From Rhyacophila brunnea (lineage: Eukaryota > Arthropoda > Insecta > Trichoptera > Rhyacophilidae): a DNA stretch of 64,000 nt. How positions within the stretch are numbered: position 1 is the first letter of the stretch; every line of letters starts with the position of its first letter. A model generated the notes under the pieces. That model had not been told where the DNA came from, did not search any database, and was given only the letters and a program-made list of their open reading frames with translations. The position numbers and the translations under genes are program-made. This document shows positions 1 through 11,614 of this stretch, piece by piece. The stretch is taken from assembly GCA_022495005.1 (NCBI GenBank), contig JAGYXB010001753.1:434001-498000 (forward strand), written 5' to 3'.

Positions 1-341
1 ATCGTTTTACATTGACACCATGGGTACGGCAAATGCGGCTTGCAGTTGTAGTGGTATTGTTTGCTAGCATTGAATCAGGCATTGCCGCAAGCAATTCAAT
101 ACACGCGCGAATCGTCTATGGTGCCACTGTAGAATGATTTACCTATACTACATATTATATTCACACAAGTGGATACCATTATTTGATCTAATTTTATGCG
201 AGGTAATCAGGCAAAGAGGCGGATCAGCACCTTTTTTACAGCATATTTTTGCATGCTGGCGATATTGCAACGGTTTTAGTTCTAGAAACGACCGCGGTGA
301 CGTGTATGTCTCGATATAGAAGCCGCAGTCTACTTACTTTC
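1..341. other. No gene recognised
   Basis: No recognisable coding region. Bases 1-130 are less AT-rich than the flanks and have a weak inverted match (ACACCATGG near 16 and GGTGCCACTG near 119). This could be an old transposon end, but I cannot assign it. Confidence 0.5.
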
Positions 342-625
342 CTAGTACTGAGTCGCGACATGGTGAATGTCACGACTCAGTATTGGGACATAGGGCAAGA
401 AAAGGTCACGCCATTTCCCTCGGTCCGTCGCCACGTCTCGCGCCTCCCGCCACGTGAGACCTGCATCGCGTAGGTCGTTTTTGTAGCACCGCTTCAGAGT
501 AAGGTAGAGTCGGCCACGGCAACGGAACCCTCGAGTTTGTGCCACAACGGTGCGAAGCGTCTCTCTGACGGCATGCGGAACACATGTCCCAGCCACGTGA
601 AGCGTCTTTTTGTAATTACTTTAGT
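342..625 (-). pseudogene. RTE-like non-LTR retrotransposon, reverse-transcriptase C-terminal relic
   Basis: Minus-strand translation resembles the region after the RT domain of RTE-type insect retrotransposons. One frame (about 545-612) reads RFTWLGHVFRMPSERRFAP, matching the common pattern W-x-GHV-x-RMP. A second frame (about 342-520) reads LRDAGLTWREARD and DRGKWRDL, the usual end pattern (DA...DR.KWR). The two parts lie in different frames, so at least one frameshift separates them. The block is clearly richer in G and C than its flanks, which fits an inserted element. The frames, the motif order and the base composition are seen; the family is inferred from general knowledge. No catalytic RT motif is present, so this is a 5'-truncated dead copy. 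Confidence 0.7.
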
Positions 626-1362
626 CACCGAGGGCTACCGTGTCCACTCACAAACTTAAGTCTTTATGACGCAGTCCTATTAATGTATCCCTAAGATTCG
701 CGAATACATCAATTAATTCGCTTATATATTACAATGTAAGTATAGTTTGACTTAAAATATTAAAAATACTTTTTTAAATCTTATCTACCTCTGATAACAT
801 ATTTTATTTATTTATTAATTTGTCATATTTTTTTCTAAATTACTTGGTATAAATAAAATTTTCCTTTGTTCTAATCCTAAAATAGGTAGGTACACATTCT
901 ATTATAATAATAATACTTTTAATCAAAAAATAATCCACTCCTTATCAACGAATTTAAAAAAGTGAAAACAGTAAAATTCCTACATGCGACACTGGCTTCC
1001 GGCATAGCAAAGAAAATCAGGTTTTGGAATTATTTTAAAGCATTATGTTATCAAAATTATTTTAGAGAAGTTATTAGTATTATTAATAATATCGAATATT
1101 ATAATCCCACCATCATAAAGTTGGTATAAGGCAAAATTATAAACTAGCTACCCCTATCCAATTCCACTATACGTAGTTTCCGTTTTTAAATGTTAATTCT
1201 GTAGGCAAAGTGTTTGCATTCTGCATCCCGCATTCTGGAGAGTATGGTTGAGTATATTTGGTTGCTCGTCAAAAGTAGTACTGCGAAATAAATGCATTAG
1301 TAACACTAATTGAAGATATTTTATAATTATATAGTATAAGAAAAATCGAAAAAAAAATTGTC
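626..1362. other. AT-rich DNA, nothing recognised
   Basis: No open frame, repeat copy or structured element that I can support in this stretch. Confidence 0.5.
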
Positions 1363-1545
1363 AGCATATTCCAGGCAGATAGAACCTGTACAGGAGAATC
1401 TGCGCCAACACCTTCCCGGGAACGCTGAGGAGAGTGATTCCTCTGTAATTATTATAGTCTTGTGGGTTACCCTTTTTTGTGCAGAGTAACAACGGTAACA
1501 TCCCTCCAATATAAATCCCTTAAATGAATAAACCACCATATTATA
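1363..1545 (-). pseudogene. Non-LTR retrotransposon reverse-transcriptase fragment (finger/palm region)
   Basis: On the minus strand about 40 codons read KKGNPQDYNNYRGITLLS followed by VPGKVLAQILLYRF. This is the highly conserved RT segment (KKG...NYRGI(T/S)LLSV.GK...ILL.R) upstream of the catalytic YADD box in RTE, CR1 and jockey-type elements. The frame opens near 1,487 and is lost after about 1,370, where a stop follows YLPGIC. A longer overlapping open frame in this place is in the wrong phase. The fragment ends a few bases from the LTR-like element that starts at 1,549. The catalytic aspartates are absent, so this is an internal scrap of a dead element. RT homology is confident; the clade is not. 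Confidence 0.75.
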
Positions 1546-1548
1546 TGT
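1544..1548. repeat. 5-bp target site duplication, left copy
   Basis: TATGT, repeated exactly at 2,014-2,018 on the other side of the LTR-like element. Confidence 0.7.
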
Positions 1549-2013
1549 TTAGATGAGAAGATAGAATCAGGTGATGTATGTTGATCGAAAACAGCGGTAA
1601 TGTAGATAGATGTAGAGTTTATTATCTGGATACAGACTAACAATTATTTTAGGAGTAAAGGAGCAAAGATAACAGTACAGAGTAATCGCGGTGAGCTATG
1701 CTCAGACCTAGCCGCGATCCGGTTGTAACGACTACAGAACTATTGTTAATAATAATATTGAGAGCGAACGATTTAGTGACGGTGTTCGAGTGACTGTGAG
1801 CAAGTAGTATAGAAGTCAATATTTAATACATTATAAGAGCCATTGTTTATCTAAGTTGCAATTTAATAAATGATAATAGTCATTGTTGATCTAGGTTATG
1901 ATTAAAAAATCTGCTAATAAATGCCTATCGCAACTTCGATTTGTTTTGATAACATAACACGAACACCAAAGTGTGTCACACCTGTTAAATGCTGACATGG
2001 TATAACTGCTACA
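1549..2013. mobile_element. Solo-LTR-like element, copy 1
   Basis: First of three dispersed copies (others at 14,311 and 37,876). It starts TTAGATGAG, ends CTGCTACA and is 465 bp long. It has no terminal inverted repeats and no coding sequence. The duplicated pentamer TATGT flanks it exactly. Length, the CA end, lack of inverted repeats and 5-bp duplications fit a solo LTR of a Ty3/gypsy or BEL-type retrotransposon. The start TT rather than TG is unusual. This copy is the most diverged of the three; the best conserved part is the last 100 bp (TTGTTTTGA and GCTGACATGGTAT near the end). Confidence 0.65.
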
Positions 2014-2018
2014 TATGT
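2014..2018. repeat. 5-bp target site duplication, right copy
   Basis: TATGT, identical to 1,544-1,548. Confidence 0.7.
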
Positions 2019-3945
2019 AGTTCCTTTCAAGCTCTTATCTATAATCTGGAATAGGTAAAATCTATGCTAAAAGTATTTATGTAGTTTCTTGAATTTAATT
2101 AATAATAGCTATCACTAAATAATGACTGATATCAAAAATATTATTATTCAAAAAATTATTAAATATAAATTATTAAAATAATATGTATGATGACGAAGTG
2201 AGCGACAACTTACTGTATTGCTAGTGTCGTAAATAAGTATTAACTTAGAAAATCGCCGCATCTCAATTGACAATGTGTAATTGTCGTATTCTATCTTGCT
2301 CTAAACCAACGCGGTCATAATAAATCACGCCTGGCAATTCTGATTCCGGGATAATTTACTGTTGGAATACGATATATTATTATAATTACTTTTTTATTTG
2401 GGAGTTAAGTGATATGTTAGAATAGCCTGACATATATTTCTCTCTCTCTCTCTCTCCAGCTGGTCACAGTCAGTATCTTTGAGTTCTATTTATCTACTAG
2501 AGTTCAATCATAAGCAATGTGAATATTGCGGATAAAATAATATTATAACGAATACTAGGTAACCATACAAAACCTAAATAACAAGTAGGTAGGTATTCTA
2601 AAAGAAAAAACTCCGCGAAAAATAAAAATAAATGTTGCGTAATTAAATAAATAACGTGACAACTTGCCCAAATCACGTGGTTTGTATTTTATCTTCTCTC
2701 TTAATTGTATGTTTCACGTTGTGTTTACCATACTCTATAAGCAGTCCTTAAAGAGTATAGGGTTGTTAAAAAAATTAAAAAATAAATTGAGGAACATAAC
2801 AACGACACCATACTAACTAGACTCAAAAAAAAATCCAATGTAATAACAGAACCATTTTGTACGAAACAGAATGAGCTTAGTTCATAATACATAAATTAAA
2901 TATGTGGGAGTCATGGTGTGGTGAAGAAGTCGAGATTTGGTGGTTGCTCCGATGGATGGAGGAGTGAGTTTTATTTGCAGCGTAAACAGTCGATACAAGA
3001 GTATGTTACAAACAGTAGTTATGTTACAATACTAATGATACCGTTCCGGGGTCCGAGTCTCGGTAGAATGACATTTTGTGCGGAGCAATACAGAGACTGA
3101 GATACTAACAGACCGGTAATTTATATTCAAGTGACATGTCCAATGAATTATGATCCGCTATTTATTGACGTACTCACAATCAAAATAATATTTAGGAAAT
3201 AATCATTATAATTGAGTCAGCTACTCTATATGGAGTTTACGTCATTGGATATGGCTGACTATATGGAAAAACGTTAATTGCGGAAAATATAATTGCAGTA
3301 AGCTATTTACTGAGTTTGTCATAATTGGACACCGCGGGAAATGGATTTTAAGGAATTTATAATTGCGGTCAGTTATTTAATATCGCCGATCAATATGCTG
3401 ACACAGGTAGAGTTGGTTATCCCCATAAATATGTATGGTAGTAAATGACACAAAGCAAAAGGTTTTTTCATTAAAATACTTATATTATCCTCCACTTATT
3501 TTAATATTACTAAGAATGTTTCATTACTTTGTTTTCCAATCACATCCCAAGTTTTCCAAGCCACAGAAGCGTTTCATTGGTCTGGACTTTGAAGATAGCA
3601 TTTCCGTTTCGTTCCTTTCAGCTCGCTTGTCTTTACGATAATGCATCAGGCATTACGTAATACGCGGAAAAGCGATTTCCCCATTTTCTTTCACACCCCT
3701 CTCATGGCCAGAAGCGTATGACCAGTTTCGTATTTAGTATGTCTCGAACGTATTTATTCCATGCTAACAAGGGATTGGATAGAACAATTTTTGTATATTT
3801 TTAAATTTTTATTATTGATTGCCAGGGAAACCTCGTAGTGTTTTCTCTGCCTTTTATATTTCCGGTAATACCAGCGTCTCTAGATTATTAGCTGTTCTGC
3901 TAATTATATTAAAAGACCCCAAAAATATATCTTACGCATAAAGCG
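2019..3945. other. AT-rich DNA, nothing recognised apart from a microsatellite
   Basis: No coding or repeat match that I can support. The short open frames near 2,918-3,100 and 3,435-3,641 show no motif and low-complexity composition. Confidence 0.5.
2439..2457. repeat. (TC)n microsatellite
   Basis: About nine TC units in a row. Confidence 0.9.
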
Positions 3946-4334
3946 TCGATGACATTGAGCTACTTTACAAGCTGCTAGTCGGCGAGTTTAAAAGCGGGCA
4001 AGTCGGCTAGTACAATTGTGATGATCACACACAAAGATTTCCACTCGCTCAGAAGCCAACAAGCTAGCGAGTTGAAACCGTCATTTTTTATACTATTTGA
4101 CAAGACGAATTGAGTAGTTAGTTTTTTACCGGCAGGTTTGCCACTATCGCTTTACTCCGCAGACGCAGATCGACCCACACGCCAGTGAGTAGCGAGTAAA
4201 GTAGCCTGGTTTTCAACTATTCTCGGTAGATTGTTAGTTAGTTTAGCTAGTTCGATGATGACACTGGGTGAGTTTACAAGCAGATTGTAAATTCTCCGGT
4301 TTGTAGCTTGTAAAGTAGCTCAATGTCATCGAGC
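3946..4334. mobile_element. Non-autonomous terminal-inverted-repeat element (MITE)
   Basis: Left end TCGATGACATTGAGCTACTT, followed by TACAAGCT, is repeated in inverse at the right end, giving arms of about 30 bp. The interior has no open frame. A central piece (about 4,082-4,165, with TTTGACAAGACG and TTTTTTACCGGCAGGTT) recurs at about 37,738-37,842, so the family is dispersed. No convincing target duplication is seen, so the superfamily is undetermined. Confidence 0.75.
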
Positions 4335-6015
4335 CTTAACGAAGATAGCCTATTCGGGATGTGTAATTTCTTTAAGATTCAGACATTCATGAGCCTGGCT
4401 GTCCATATAAATACTGAACCATCTTTCCCCAACACCACAAATTTACATTAAAATCATTGTTTTACCATATTCGTGGATGGTAGTCATGACATAGCTTCTA
4501 CCACTTTTAATTTTGGTGTATTATAACTGAATACTAGCACTAAACTTCCTGCATATTTTAGGGAAATATTCCCAGATACTAGTTAGTATATCACAGCAAC
4601 TATTTAATGATGTTAAAAATTAACGTGTATCTTGATAATATTTTTTTAGCCTTAAATAATTACCCTTCAAGGGAGGCTTTATATAATATTATGCATGTCA
4701 CTGGTTTCCAGTAACTGCTATTATCTCCATCTTGGAAAATAGTGACCGAATTTAAATATTCAGCATTTAAAAAAAAATAAGGAGGTAAGTACATGATATT
4801 GCATAGAGAATTAGAAAGTGTCTTACTAAAATTTATCACCACAATAAATCCAGACAGAAACTCTTTTTATTACATTTTTTACCTATCCTACAGCTCGGTA
4901 AAATTGCAAAAACAATAAAAGTTGTTCTTATTTAAATATTTTTTGTTTTCAGTTTTTATTTTATACATTTTTCAATATGCTAATAAACTGAAAATCGTTT
5001 ACAATTTTCCAAGATGGCGACCGTAGCATAGAATGTACGAGTGTTTGATTTTTATCACGTTATTATTTAGCACTATGCAGATAAGGATATTTCTACTTTA
5101 TTTGTCTGGACTACCATTCCAATAAATATCTAAAATATCACTATCCATGAATAACTGTGTTTTATATTTCCACCAATAAGTAACGGTTAACACTATTAAA
5201 AAGATTCCAATATATGCAACATTTTAAAATAAATACCTATATAATATATAATATTATGTATATCGCGTTACTCCATGGATGAGTAAAGTTAGTCAAATAT
5301 TAGAATCTTTTAACAAAAAATACTTTAATATTTTTTTTAGTTTTAATATAAAGGAAATTCTTTGAAAGCTTTTTTTATATTGAATTTCTTAGAAAGAGTA
5401 AAATTTCTGGTATATTAAGTATAGGAAAAACGTCGAGCATAAAGTAATGGAATTTTTAAAAAAAATATACCGAACCAGTTTTAGCATTTATAATATTATG
5501 TAAACATTCAAAATAAAATTTTATGTAAAATAATGTCGTTGCTTAATATCATGGCCTAAAAAATTTGAATAACAGAATTGCTACATGCGGCCCTGCTTTG
5601 AGTAGCATACACAGCCTTGGAAAGCTTTCAAAAAATATGTTTTTCACACTTGAAAAATTCCGATTTCCCTCTTAGGAAGGGAAAAAATAAGGGCCTAATC
5701 AAAATAGAAACGTTCAAAATAAGTAAAGAACGCTCTTAGGGTCCCGCGCATGGAAATATCAAATATTTTACACACTTTGTAACCTAGTGTTGTGGTCAAA
5801 GTAAAGCGACGCGACATAAGAAAGCGTTTTGCGTGGCTCAATCGTTATTTTAAGATATTAAATTATTTAAATTTAATAATAAAAAAAAAAATGTTTTTCA
5901 GTAATCTTTACTGTAAATATATTATTTAAAAAAGAAAGCTTAAATTTTTTTGAGGAGTATGTGAATATAAAAGGTAAAATAAATAACACTTGTTGTATAT
6001 AAGATTTTACAGGCT
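4335..6015. other. AT-rich DNA, nothing recognised
   Basis: Long A/T runs with many stops in all frames. No motif, tRNA-like box or inverted repeat that I can support. Confidence 0.5.
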
Positions 6016-6296
6016 ACGAGGTCCGAATCGGTGCTCGAAATGAAAAAGTTTACAAACCGGAGCGCACGACAGTTTTCTGAAGAACAATACATAGTTAGCA
6101 TAGTTAGAAGACATAGTTATCAATTTTTTTGTGTATTTCATAAAAATAAGTATGTGAGATTTTCTATTATATAGCCTATCTAGCTCAGACGGTCAAATTA
6201 TTTTTTCCACGAGACGGGAGCCCTAATTTTACCGATTTCATGAACAAGAACGGCGCTCCGGTGCGCTCGGGTCCATTTCGAGCTCTGGTCCAAATG
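6016..6296. mobile_element. Probable small inverted-repeat element
   Basis: Left GGTCCGAATCGGTGCTCGAA followed by ATGA, and further in CCGGAGCGCAC. These are answered on the right by GTGCGCTCGG, then TCCATTTCGAGCTCTGGTCC. The arms are imperfect, about 45 bp. The GC-rich arms stand out in AT-rich surroundings. No duplication was identified and there is no coding sequence. Confidence 0.45.
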
Positions 6297-7435
6297 CAGT
6301 AGTGTTAAATAAAAACGAATTAAAAAAAACTATCCTAAACGAATACTCAGTAACAAATCAAAAACAAAATACTATAACAAACGTCTATGAATATTTTCAA
6401 ACATAATAATAATATAATATAAAGTATGCAGTGCCACCAACACAGATTATACAAAATATTCTATTGAGCTATCTAAATTTAAGTCTAATTTCACAATTCT
6501 CAAATTTGTGGTAAATGACATTTTTATTTTGTGACATGAATAATTCATTGGTTCTAAAGTTTGTTTATTTATATTCAAATCGGAACAATATACCCACCCA
6601 TTTATTATGTTATGAATTTTGTTTTGCAATATAATATAATATAAGAAAAATAAAATTGGACATGACGTCAATAAGTTTTTTTAGCGCATTTTAGAAGTTA
6701 TAGATTGTGTGAAATATGCATGTTCGTATTTTTATTAGATTTTAACCATGTGTGCAATTAATCTATATTTGAAATTAAATGCCTTTATTCTGACGATGTT
6801 CAAGCGTGAAGCCTAATTTTTATTTATCCAATTTTTTTGTTCTGTAGACACAGTTTATAATCAATATACCGACTACATATGATTCATACAATTGCTTTTC
6901 TTTACTGTGTCGCTTCACTTTGGTGGGTACGTAAATGTATTATGCATATAATATGGGAACGAGATTGAATTAAAAGATGAGGAAGGTGAAGCAAAATTCG
7001 CGATCAAAGACAGGCTATAAGAGAGTGTTTGTTGAATAATAAGTAAAGCAAAATATAAAGCAAATAAAGCCTGCCGCAATTTAATACGTAGCGTATCAAA
7101 ATTCAAATATAAATTGTAGCTACTAACTAAGGAAAATTAAAGACATACACATCAATACATTATACATAGATACGTAGATGTACTTAAATGAGGCTATGAT
7201 ATATAAATTCCTCATGGTATTAGAAATTACAGAAGTTTCCCGCATATTAATATCTACATGCATGAGATTTATTTTTAAAAATATCACAGAATCGAATTTC
7301 GATAATCGATACCTACCTCAAAGTATTGGTACGTTTTTGACGGCCCTCGTTGTAAGTACTATAGCTTTTTAATTTTAAAATAAATCAAAAACAAAATTGC
7401 TAATTAATAGTTTAATTATATTATTAGGCTATACC
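6297..7435. other. AT-rich DNA, nothing recognised
   Basis: No supported gene or repeat. The short open frames at 6,447-6,671 and 6,915-7,106 (minus) carry no recognisable motif. Confidence 0.5.
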
Positions 7436-7439
7436 TCGT

Positions 7440-7790
7440 AGAACGTCCTGTGGGACTGTCCATTTATGGGCCCCGAACGAGCGGAGTTGTTTGCCCGGGT
7501 CCGACCCCGTTTGGGCACAATAGGACACGCGGACATGGTGGCAACCGAGGCCAATTTTGCGGCCTTTTCTAAATTCGCCAGAGCGTACGGGGAGCGGGAC
7601 ACTCTCGACTCCCCTTGCGACTCTTCAAATCAAAGACACTTTGATAGTTGCCATATAAATAATTAACATCATGCATTCGCACTTCGGTGCAAGGTTGCAT
7701 CACCAGTCCCGTGCGGCTCTGCTCGGGACAAAATGAGGTCTTAATTTTTTTGATCTGGCACATATAAGGGTTATGTTAGGTGACCGCGCA
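7440..7790 (+). pseudogene. R1/jockey-like non-LTR retrotransposon 3' end (ORF2 tail plus 3' UTR)
   Basis: Translation gives NVLWDCPFMGPERAELF and then RLGTIGHADMVATEANFAAF, ending at a stop at 7,666. The H/N-x-LW-(D/E)-CP motif is the last half of the Cys/His motif found C-terminal to the RT domain in R1 and related insect elements; the first half is cut off by a stop near 7,440. The following 3' UTR-like stretch (to about 7,790) is also GC-richer than its flanks. The open frame of about 66 codons is well preserved, suggesting a relatively young, severely 5'-truncated insertion. The motif and the composition step are seen; the clade is inferred. Confidence 0.65.
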
Positions 7791-7924
7791 TCGACGTGGC
7801 TGCATATAAATAACGGGTGTGGAGGTGGGAGTTTTACAGACCTCGTAGTTATGAAAAACTACACGTTTACTGCTTTTAAAAACATACATATTAGAAAAAT
7901 AACCGAGAGAAGAAGTTGGATACA

Positions 7925-8120
7925 GTGAAACTTGAACACATTTTTTTAAATTTACAAATGAGTGCTCTTGCCTTTAGGCAATCGATCCATCTATGACTAA
8001 TGAGAATTATTTATAATAACTACATTTCATCTAAGATACTTCAAATAAATACCACCAATCATTGAACAAGATCGGCTTTATAAGTAATTAACTATAATGA
8101 CATTACAAACTTATTTGTAA
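7925..8120 (-). mobile_element. tRNA-like SINE-type repeat, family 3, diverged copy
   Basis: The minus strand has ATTGCCTAAAGGCAAGAGCA, followed by CTC and then GTTCAAGTTTCAC, in the order of a tRNA-derived SINE head (A box, then B box). Downstream sequence weakly matches the copy at 57,158 (ACTTCAAAT...; AATGACATTAC). Confidence 0.4.
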
Positions 8121-8244
8121 GCATCGCCCGGTCATAGCCATGTTTATTATTAATACATAATAATTAAAAAATGTTACATTATTATTTTTATTTAAAATAC
8201 ATAATTACAGTTTAGAAACACATTAAAAAGTATTAGAAAAATAG

Positions 8245-8350
8245 TTGTACTAAATGGGACTCGAACTCTTTTACTTTCTAGTGAGTGCTCTAGTCTTTAA
8301 GATATAGATCTCTCTGTGATTCATGCGAATTATTTTTAATTAAATTATAG
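8245..8350 (-). mobile_element. tRNA-like SINE-type repeat, family 3, head fragment
   Basis: The minus strand has GACTAGAGCACTCACTAGAA followed 10-15 bases later by GAGTTCGAGTCCC, a good B box. GATTCATGCGAATTA (plus strand) is shared with the 57-kb copy. Confidence 0.5.
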
Positions 8351-8970
8351 TTATTAAAATATTCTTATATCTTGTCTGTGTTGAGTATTGAATAAATAAA
8401 AAAAATATATCAATAGAAAATTATTATATTAATAATTATACCAAGTAAACTTTGAACTACTTAAAAAGCTGATTAATATTAATCCATCTTTGATTGAGAT
8501 AACTAGCAAAGTTAAGTTTATTTGTTAAGTTGATTTAAATCTTAAACCAAAAAGTCCAATAAAATTCCGAAATTATTCCTTTGAATTAAAAAAAAGTGTA
8601 CGATAGCACGAAAGATCCTGCAAAAATATCGGAAAATTCTCCTCTTTTTCTATGGATAATCCCCAAAAACTTGTGAGGATTTCGTAATCTCCATTATTAT
8701 GGATTTATAATCAACTCACGTATACAACTGAGTGGGGTCAACAAGCAGTGACGTACCGGCTTTAAATTATGGGGGGATAGCGAACCGAATTCTTCCTACG
8801 TCATTGAAAATACACAAGGTTATATTTTTGATACTTGGTGCAAAATTGCGTCACGTACTATGTTTTGCAAAATTGCCATTGATGTGAAACGCAGTTGACA
8901 TTAATCTAATAATGTCATTCAGGTTAAATTTAATAAAATTCGGAGTTATTTTATTAAATATACCGAAGAC
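8351..8970. other. AT-rich DNA, nothing recognised
   Basis: No gene or repeat supported. Confidence 0.5.
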
Positions 8971-8975
8971 CTTTT

Positions 8976-9486
8976 TGAAGTTATACTTCTTTTGGCGCGT
9001 TTGGGAAATCAGATTACAGTGTATTTTTGGCGTGTGACATGTAACACATAATTAATTTTTTCACGCAAAAATAAACGCACTCGATTGGATTCCATCCACC
9101 GATTGTTCGGTTATCAGCCGAACACACTACCATAACGCCACAGTATGATACTCCAATCGTAACGATTATACAGTATAATATTATAGTTTAGAATTGTTCC
9201 GTTGCCTAGGCAGTGAATTTATTATTGTTGGCCATTTGCAATTCCTTACGTAAACAAACTATTAAACGTCATAGTGGCAGTTGTTAAAAAATAAAAACAA
9301 CGATAAATAATTATATAATTTAGTAATATAAGTTAACGTGTATAGAAATAAACCAACGGCGTTTCAATAAGCGGTCCTTTTTCTTGAGTGTGTAATTTAA
9401 CAACATAATTAAGAGCTAGTCGAAGAATCTAGGTTATCACAAGTTTTGTTTTTGTTTTGTTACGCCAAAGAAGTATAACTTCTAAC
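8976..9486. mobile_element. Non-autonomous inverted-repeat element (MITE)
   Basis: GAAGTTATACTTCTTTTGGC at the left end is answered by GCCAAAGAAGTATAACTTCT at the right end. The arm itself contains the small palindrome AGAAGTATAACTTCT. The interior of about 460 bp is AT-rich and non-coding. No target duplication resolved. Confidence 0.65.
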
Positions 9487-9876
9487 GCGCGTACACAAGT
9501 ACACACACCGATTTTTTTTTTGAAACTGAATAAAGTAAAAACTAGGTATTGTATTTTATATTATAACTCGATTTATTTGCATTTATTATTATTATTCGAA
9601 CATTAAACAACCAAATTTCAATAATTCTTTGCAATTAAAATTGGACAAATAAGGTTGTTGCGCTTTTTATAGTGGACTGTAATTGATGTTGATGTAATGA
9701 TTGTAATGCTGGATATGAATTCTGGGGGGACGGTTACACGAGAAGTAGTCCAGGCACTAACCTTATTGATGTTCAGCTGTCTGGCTGAAACTGGTCTCTG
9801 ATGCATACCCTCACGTCCTAGTAGGCACTCGCACGTTATACTTAGGTTTATGGTAAATGAGGATACACCAGAACAT
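9487..9876. other. No gene recognised
   Basis: A minus-strand open frame at 9,618-9,806 includes EGMHQRPVSARQLNI just upstream. It may be a retroelement scrap next to the jockey-like fragment, but I cannot place it. Confidence 0.4.
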
Positions 9877-10053
9877 ACAGAATGGCAGAGTTCTCATTTA
9901 TACCTCGTATAAGTCGAAAAAAATACGTAGCTAAATAAAGATTTCTTCTAAATTGTAGACTGCAGTATGTAAGCATGCCTAAGAGAAAGTCAGTTGGATA
10001 AAGCCACGGACAGTATCCATACAACCTCAAGTAAAGGAGTCTCAAGAATTTCA
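9877..10053 (-). pseudogene. Jockey-like non-LTR retrotransposon (family A), RT tail fragment
   Basis: Nearly identical in sequence to 43,680-43,855, the best copy of the family, and to part of 32,430-32,490. The minus-strand reading LLYLRLYGYCPWLYPTDFLL and then QFRRNLYLATYFFRLIRGIN is the stretch after the RT core of jockey/CR1-like elements. Both ends are abrupt, so it is an isolated internal fragment of about 177 bp, not a normal 5'-truncated insertion that keeps its 3' tail. Confidence 0.75.
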
Positions 10054-10761
10054 GCTGAATGGTGCCAGTCAGAGAACACAGAATTAATCGGAACTGAAAT
10101 ACCTAACGGATGTGGAGTAACAGGCAACCGATCTCGAGTGTAGAAGAATATGGGATAAACTTAAACACGTGTCAACTTTGTTCTGACAACTACTCTCGAT
10201 TTATACACTGACACTCATTTAATATTGGTGTATAATTTTAAGGTTGAAACACACACTATTACACGTATATAATGTGTCGTTCATTTTCGTCACACTAGAG
10301 TTAAAATATTTGAGTCAATATTCCCTAAGCTGGACATTAACATGACACCCATTGGAAGTAAACTTACTAAATAATTAGTATATTAAAGACGTTTTCAGTG
10401 AAAAAAACGTTTATTGAGTCATGCGGTTACCGATGTAGCGCGGTACGCGTGAGTTTGAGTGATTTTGGCAGATTCAGAGGAGCATCAGTCTGATAACATT
10501 TTAAATACATAGAAAAATGACATTACACACTTTTTCCAGTAGTGGCAGCTTACTGTGATAGCACGTGACAGCACATAACTTGATGATAATGTATTTAAAC
10601 CATAACTCATAATTGAATTACTTTTTCGATAATACTAGGGCAGTAAAACTAGTGCAAGTCTTGACACTTTGATGGTCTGAAGATAACTTTACTGCCTGTC
10701 ATTTATTTATTAATGTGCCTGGTACTACAGTGGCTGAATAATGACAAAAATTTAAGGATTA
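10054..10761. other. No gene recognised
   Basis: AT-rich, no motif, no repeat match that I can support. Confidence 0.5.
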
Positions 10762-10769
10762 CTATAGCG
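10762..10769. repeat. 8-bp target site duplication, left copy (hAT)
   Basis: CTATAGCG, exact match to 11,607-11,614. Confidence 0.9.
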
Positions 10770-11606
10770 CAGCGGTCGGCAAACTCATTAGTCAAAAGAG
10801 CCAAATATCAACAGTACAACGATCGCGATTTCTTTTGAGAGCCAAATTTATTAAACTGAAATTATATAAAATGTTTATTAACTTAATAAACTTTCGTTAA
10901 AGATTTAAGTCTTAATTAAACTATAAGTGCACTGAATACAACTTGATATAATACTTAATAATGATCTTATTTATTGATAAAAATTAAATTGTAAGTAAGG
11001 TATCCATAGAATCAAATCATGACAATGACTGACAAACACTCAACGTGAATAATGGCATTGCCTCTTCTTGGAAAGTTTGGGTAAATCAGGTTTGTATGTT
11101 GATGTTTTTAATTTTAAGCACGATTCTAGGTTCCCATCAATAAGACGATTTCTCAATTTACTCTTGATTTCCTCTCTTAGAAATCTCTTTACTAACCACA
11201 AAACATGCAATATTAACATTGTTGGAAGATTATATTCAGTAGTTAAATACAGAGCTTGATTTTTCTTGACTCTTCTAAAGTTCCTCAACTGCTTTCTTCC
11301 TTGCATCACCGACAAGATATTTAGTGCTAAATGACGCGTGTTTAGTTGTAAAGTGTCCCTCCAAATTTGACTTCGTGTTGTGCGCCAATTTTACCCGACA
11401 AATAATACAGGTTGGTGCATTTAAGTTTTGAATAAACGCGAAAGTCTCAGTCCATTAATCTTTAAATTCACGGTTTTCGTCATCCATTTTTCTTTGCTTC
11501 TTCTTTGCAGCCATGTCAAATAGGGCAGAGGTTATTTGTGGCAGACCCGCACTCAAGAGGGCAAAGAACCGCATATGGCTCGTGAGCCGCGGTTTGCCGA
11601 CCACTG
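10770..11606. mobile_element. hAT transposon, internally deleted
   Basis: The left terminus CAGCGGTCGGCAAACTCATT and the right terminus, whose inverse begins CAGTGGTCGGCAAACC, form short imperfect terminal inverted repeats. The element is flanked by a perfect 8-bp duplication, CTATAGCG, the hallmark of hAT transposition. It is 837 bp long and holds both ends of a transposase gene on the minus strand. The CAG(T/C)GGTCGGCAAAC termini and the 8-bp duplication are seen directly; assignment to the hAT group with a BED-finger transposase follows established family features. The perfect duplication suggests a fairly recent insertion. Confidence 0.93.
11040..11514 (-). pseudogene. hAT transposase pseudogene with BED-type finger, catalytic core deleted
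   Basis: From ATG at 11,514 the minus strand reads MAAKKKQRKMDDENREFKD, a stop, WTETFAFIQ, then PTCIICRVKLAHNTKSNLEG and HFTTKHASF. That is a complete BED/C2H2-like zinc finger (C-x2-C...H-x4-H) as found at the N-terminus of hAT transposases of the ZBED5/GTF2IRD2-like group. After KKAVEEL the frame shifts, but EKSSSVFN and later NIACFVVSKEISKRG continue the N-terminal region. Around 11,160 the sequence jumps to the extreme C-terminus (IKSKLRNRLIDGNLESCLKL followed by KTSTYKPDLPKL) and ends at a stop at 11,040. The DDE catalytic domain, several hundred residues in intact relatives, is missing. It cannot encode transposase. Confidence 0.85.
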
Positions 11607-11614
11607 CTATAGCG
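11607..11614. repeat. 8-bp target site duplication, right copy (hAT)
   Basis: CTATAGCG, exact match to 10,762-10,769. Confidence 0.9.
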
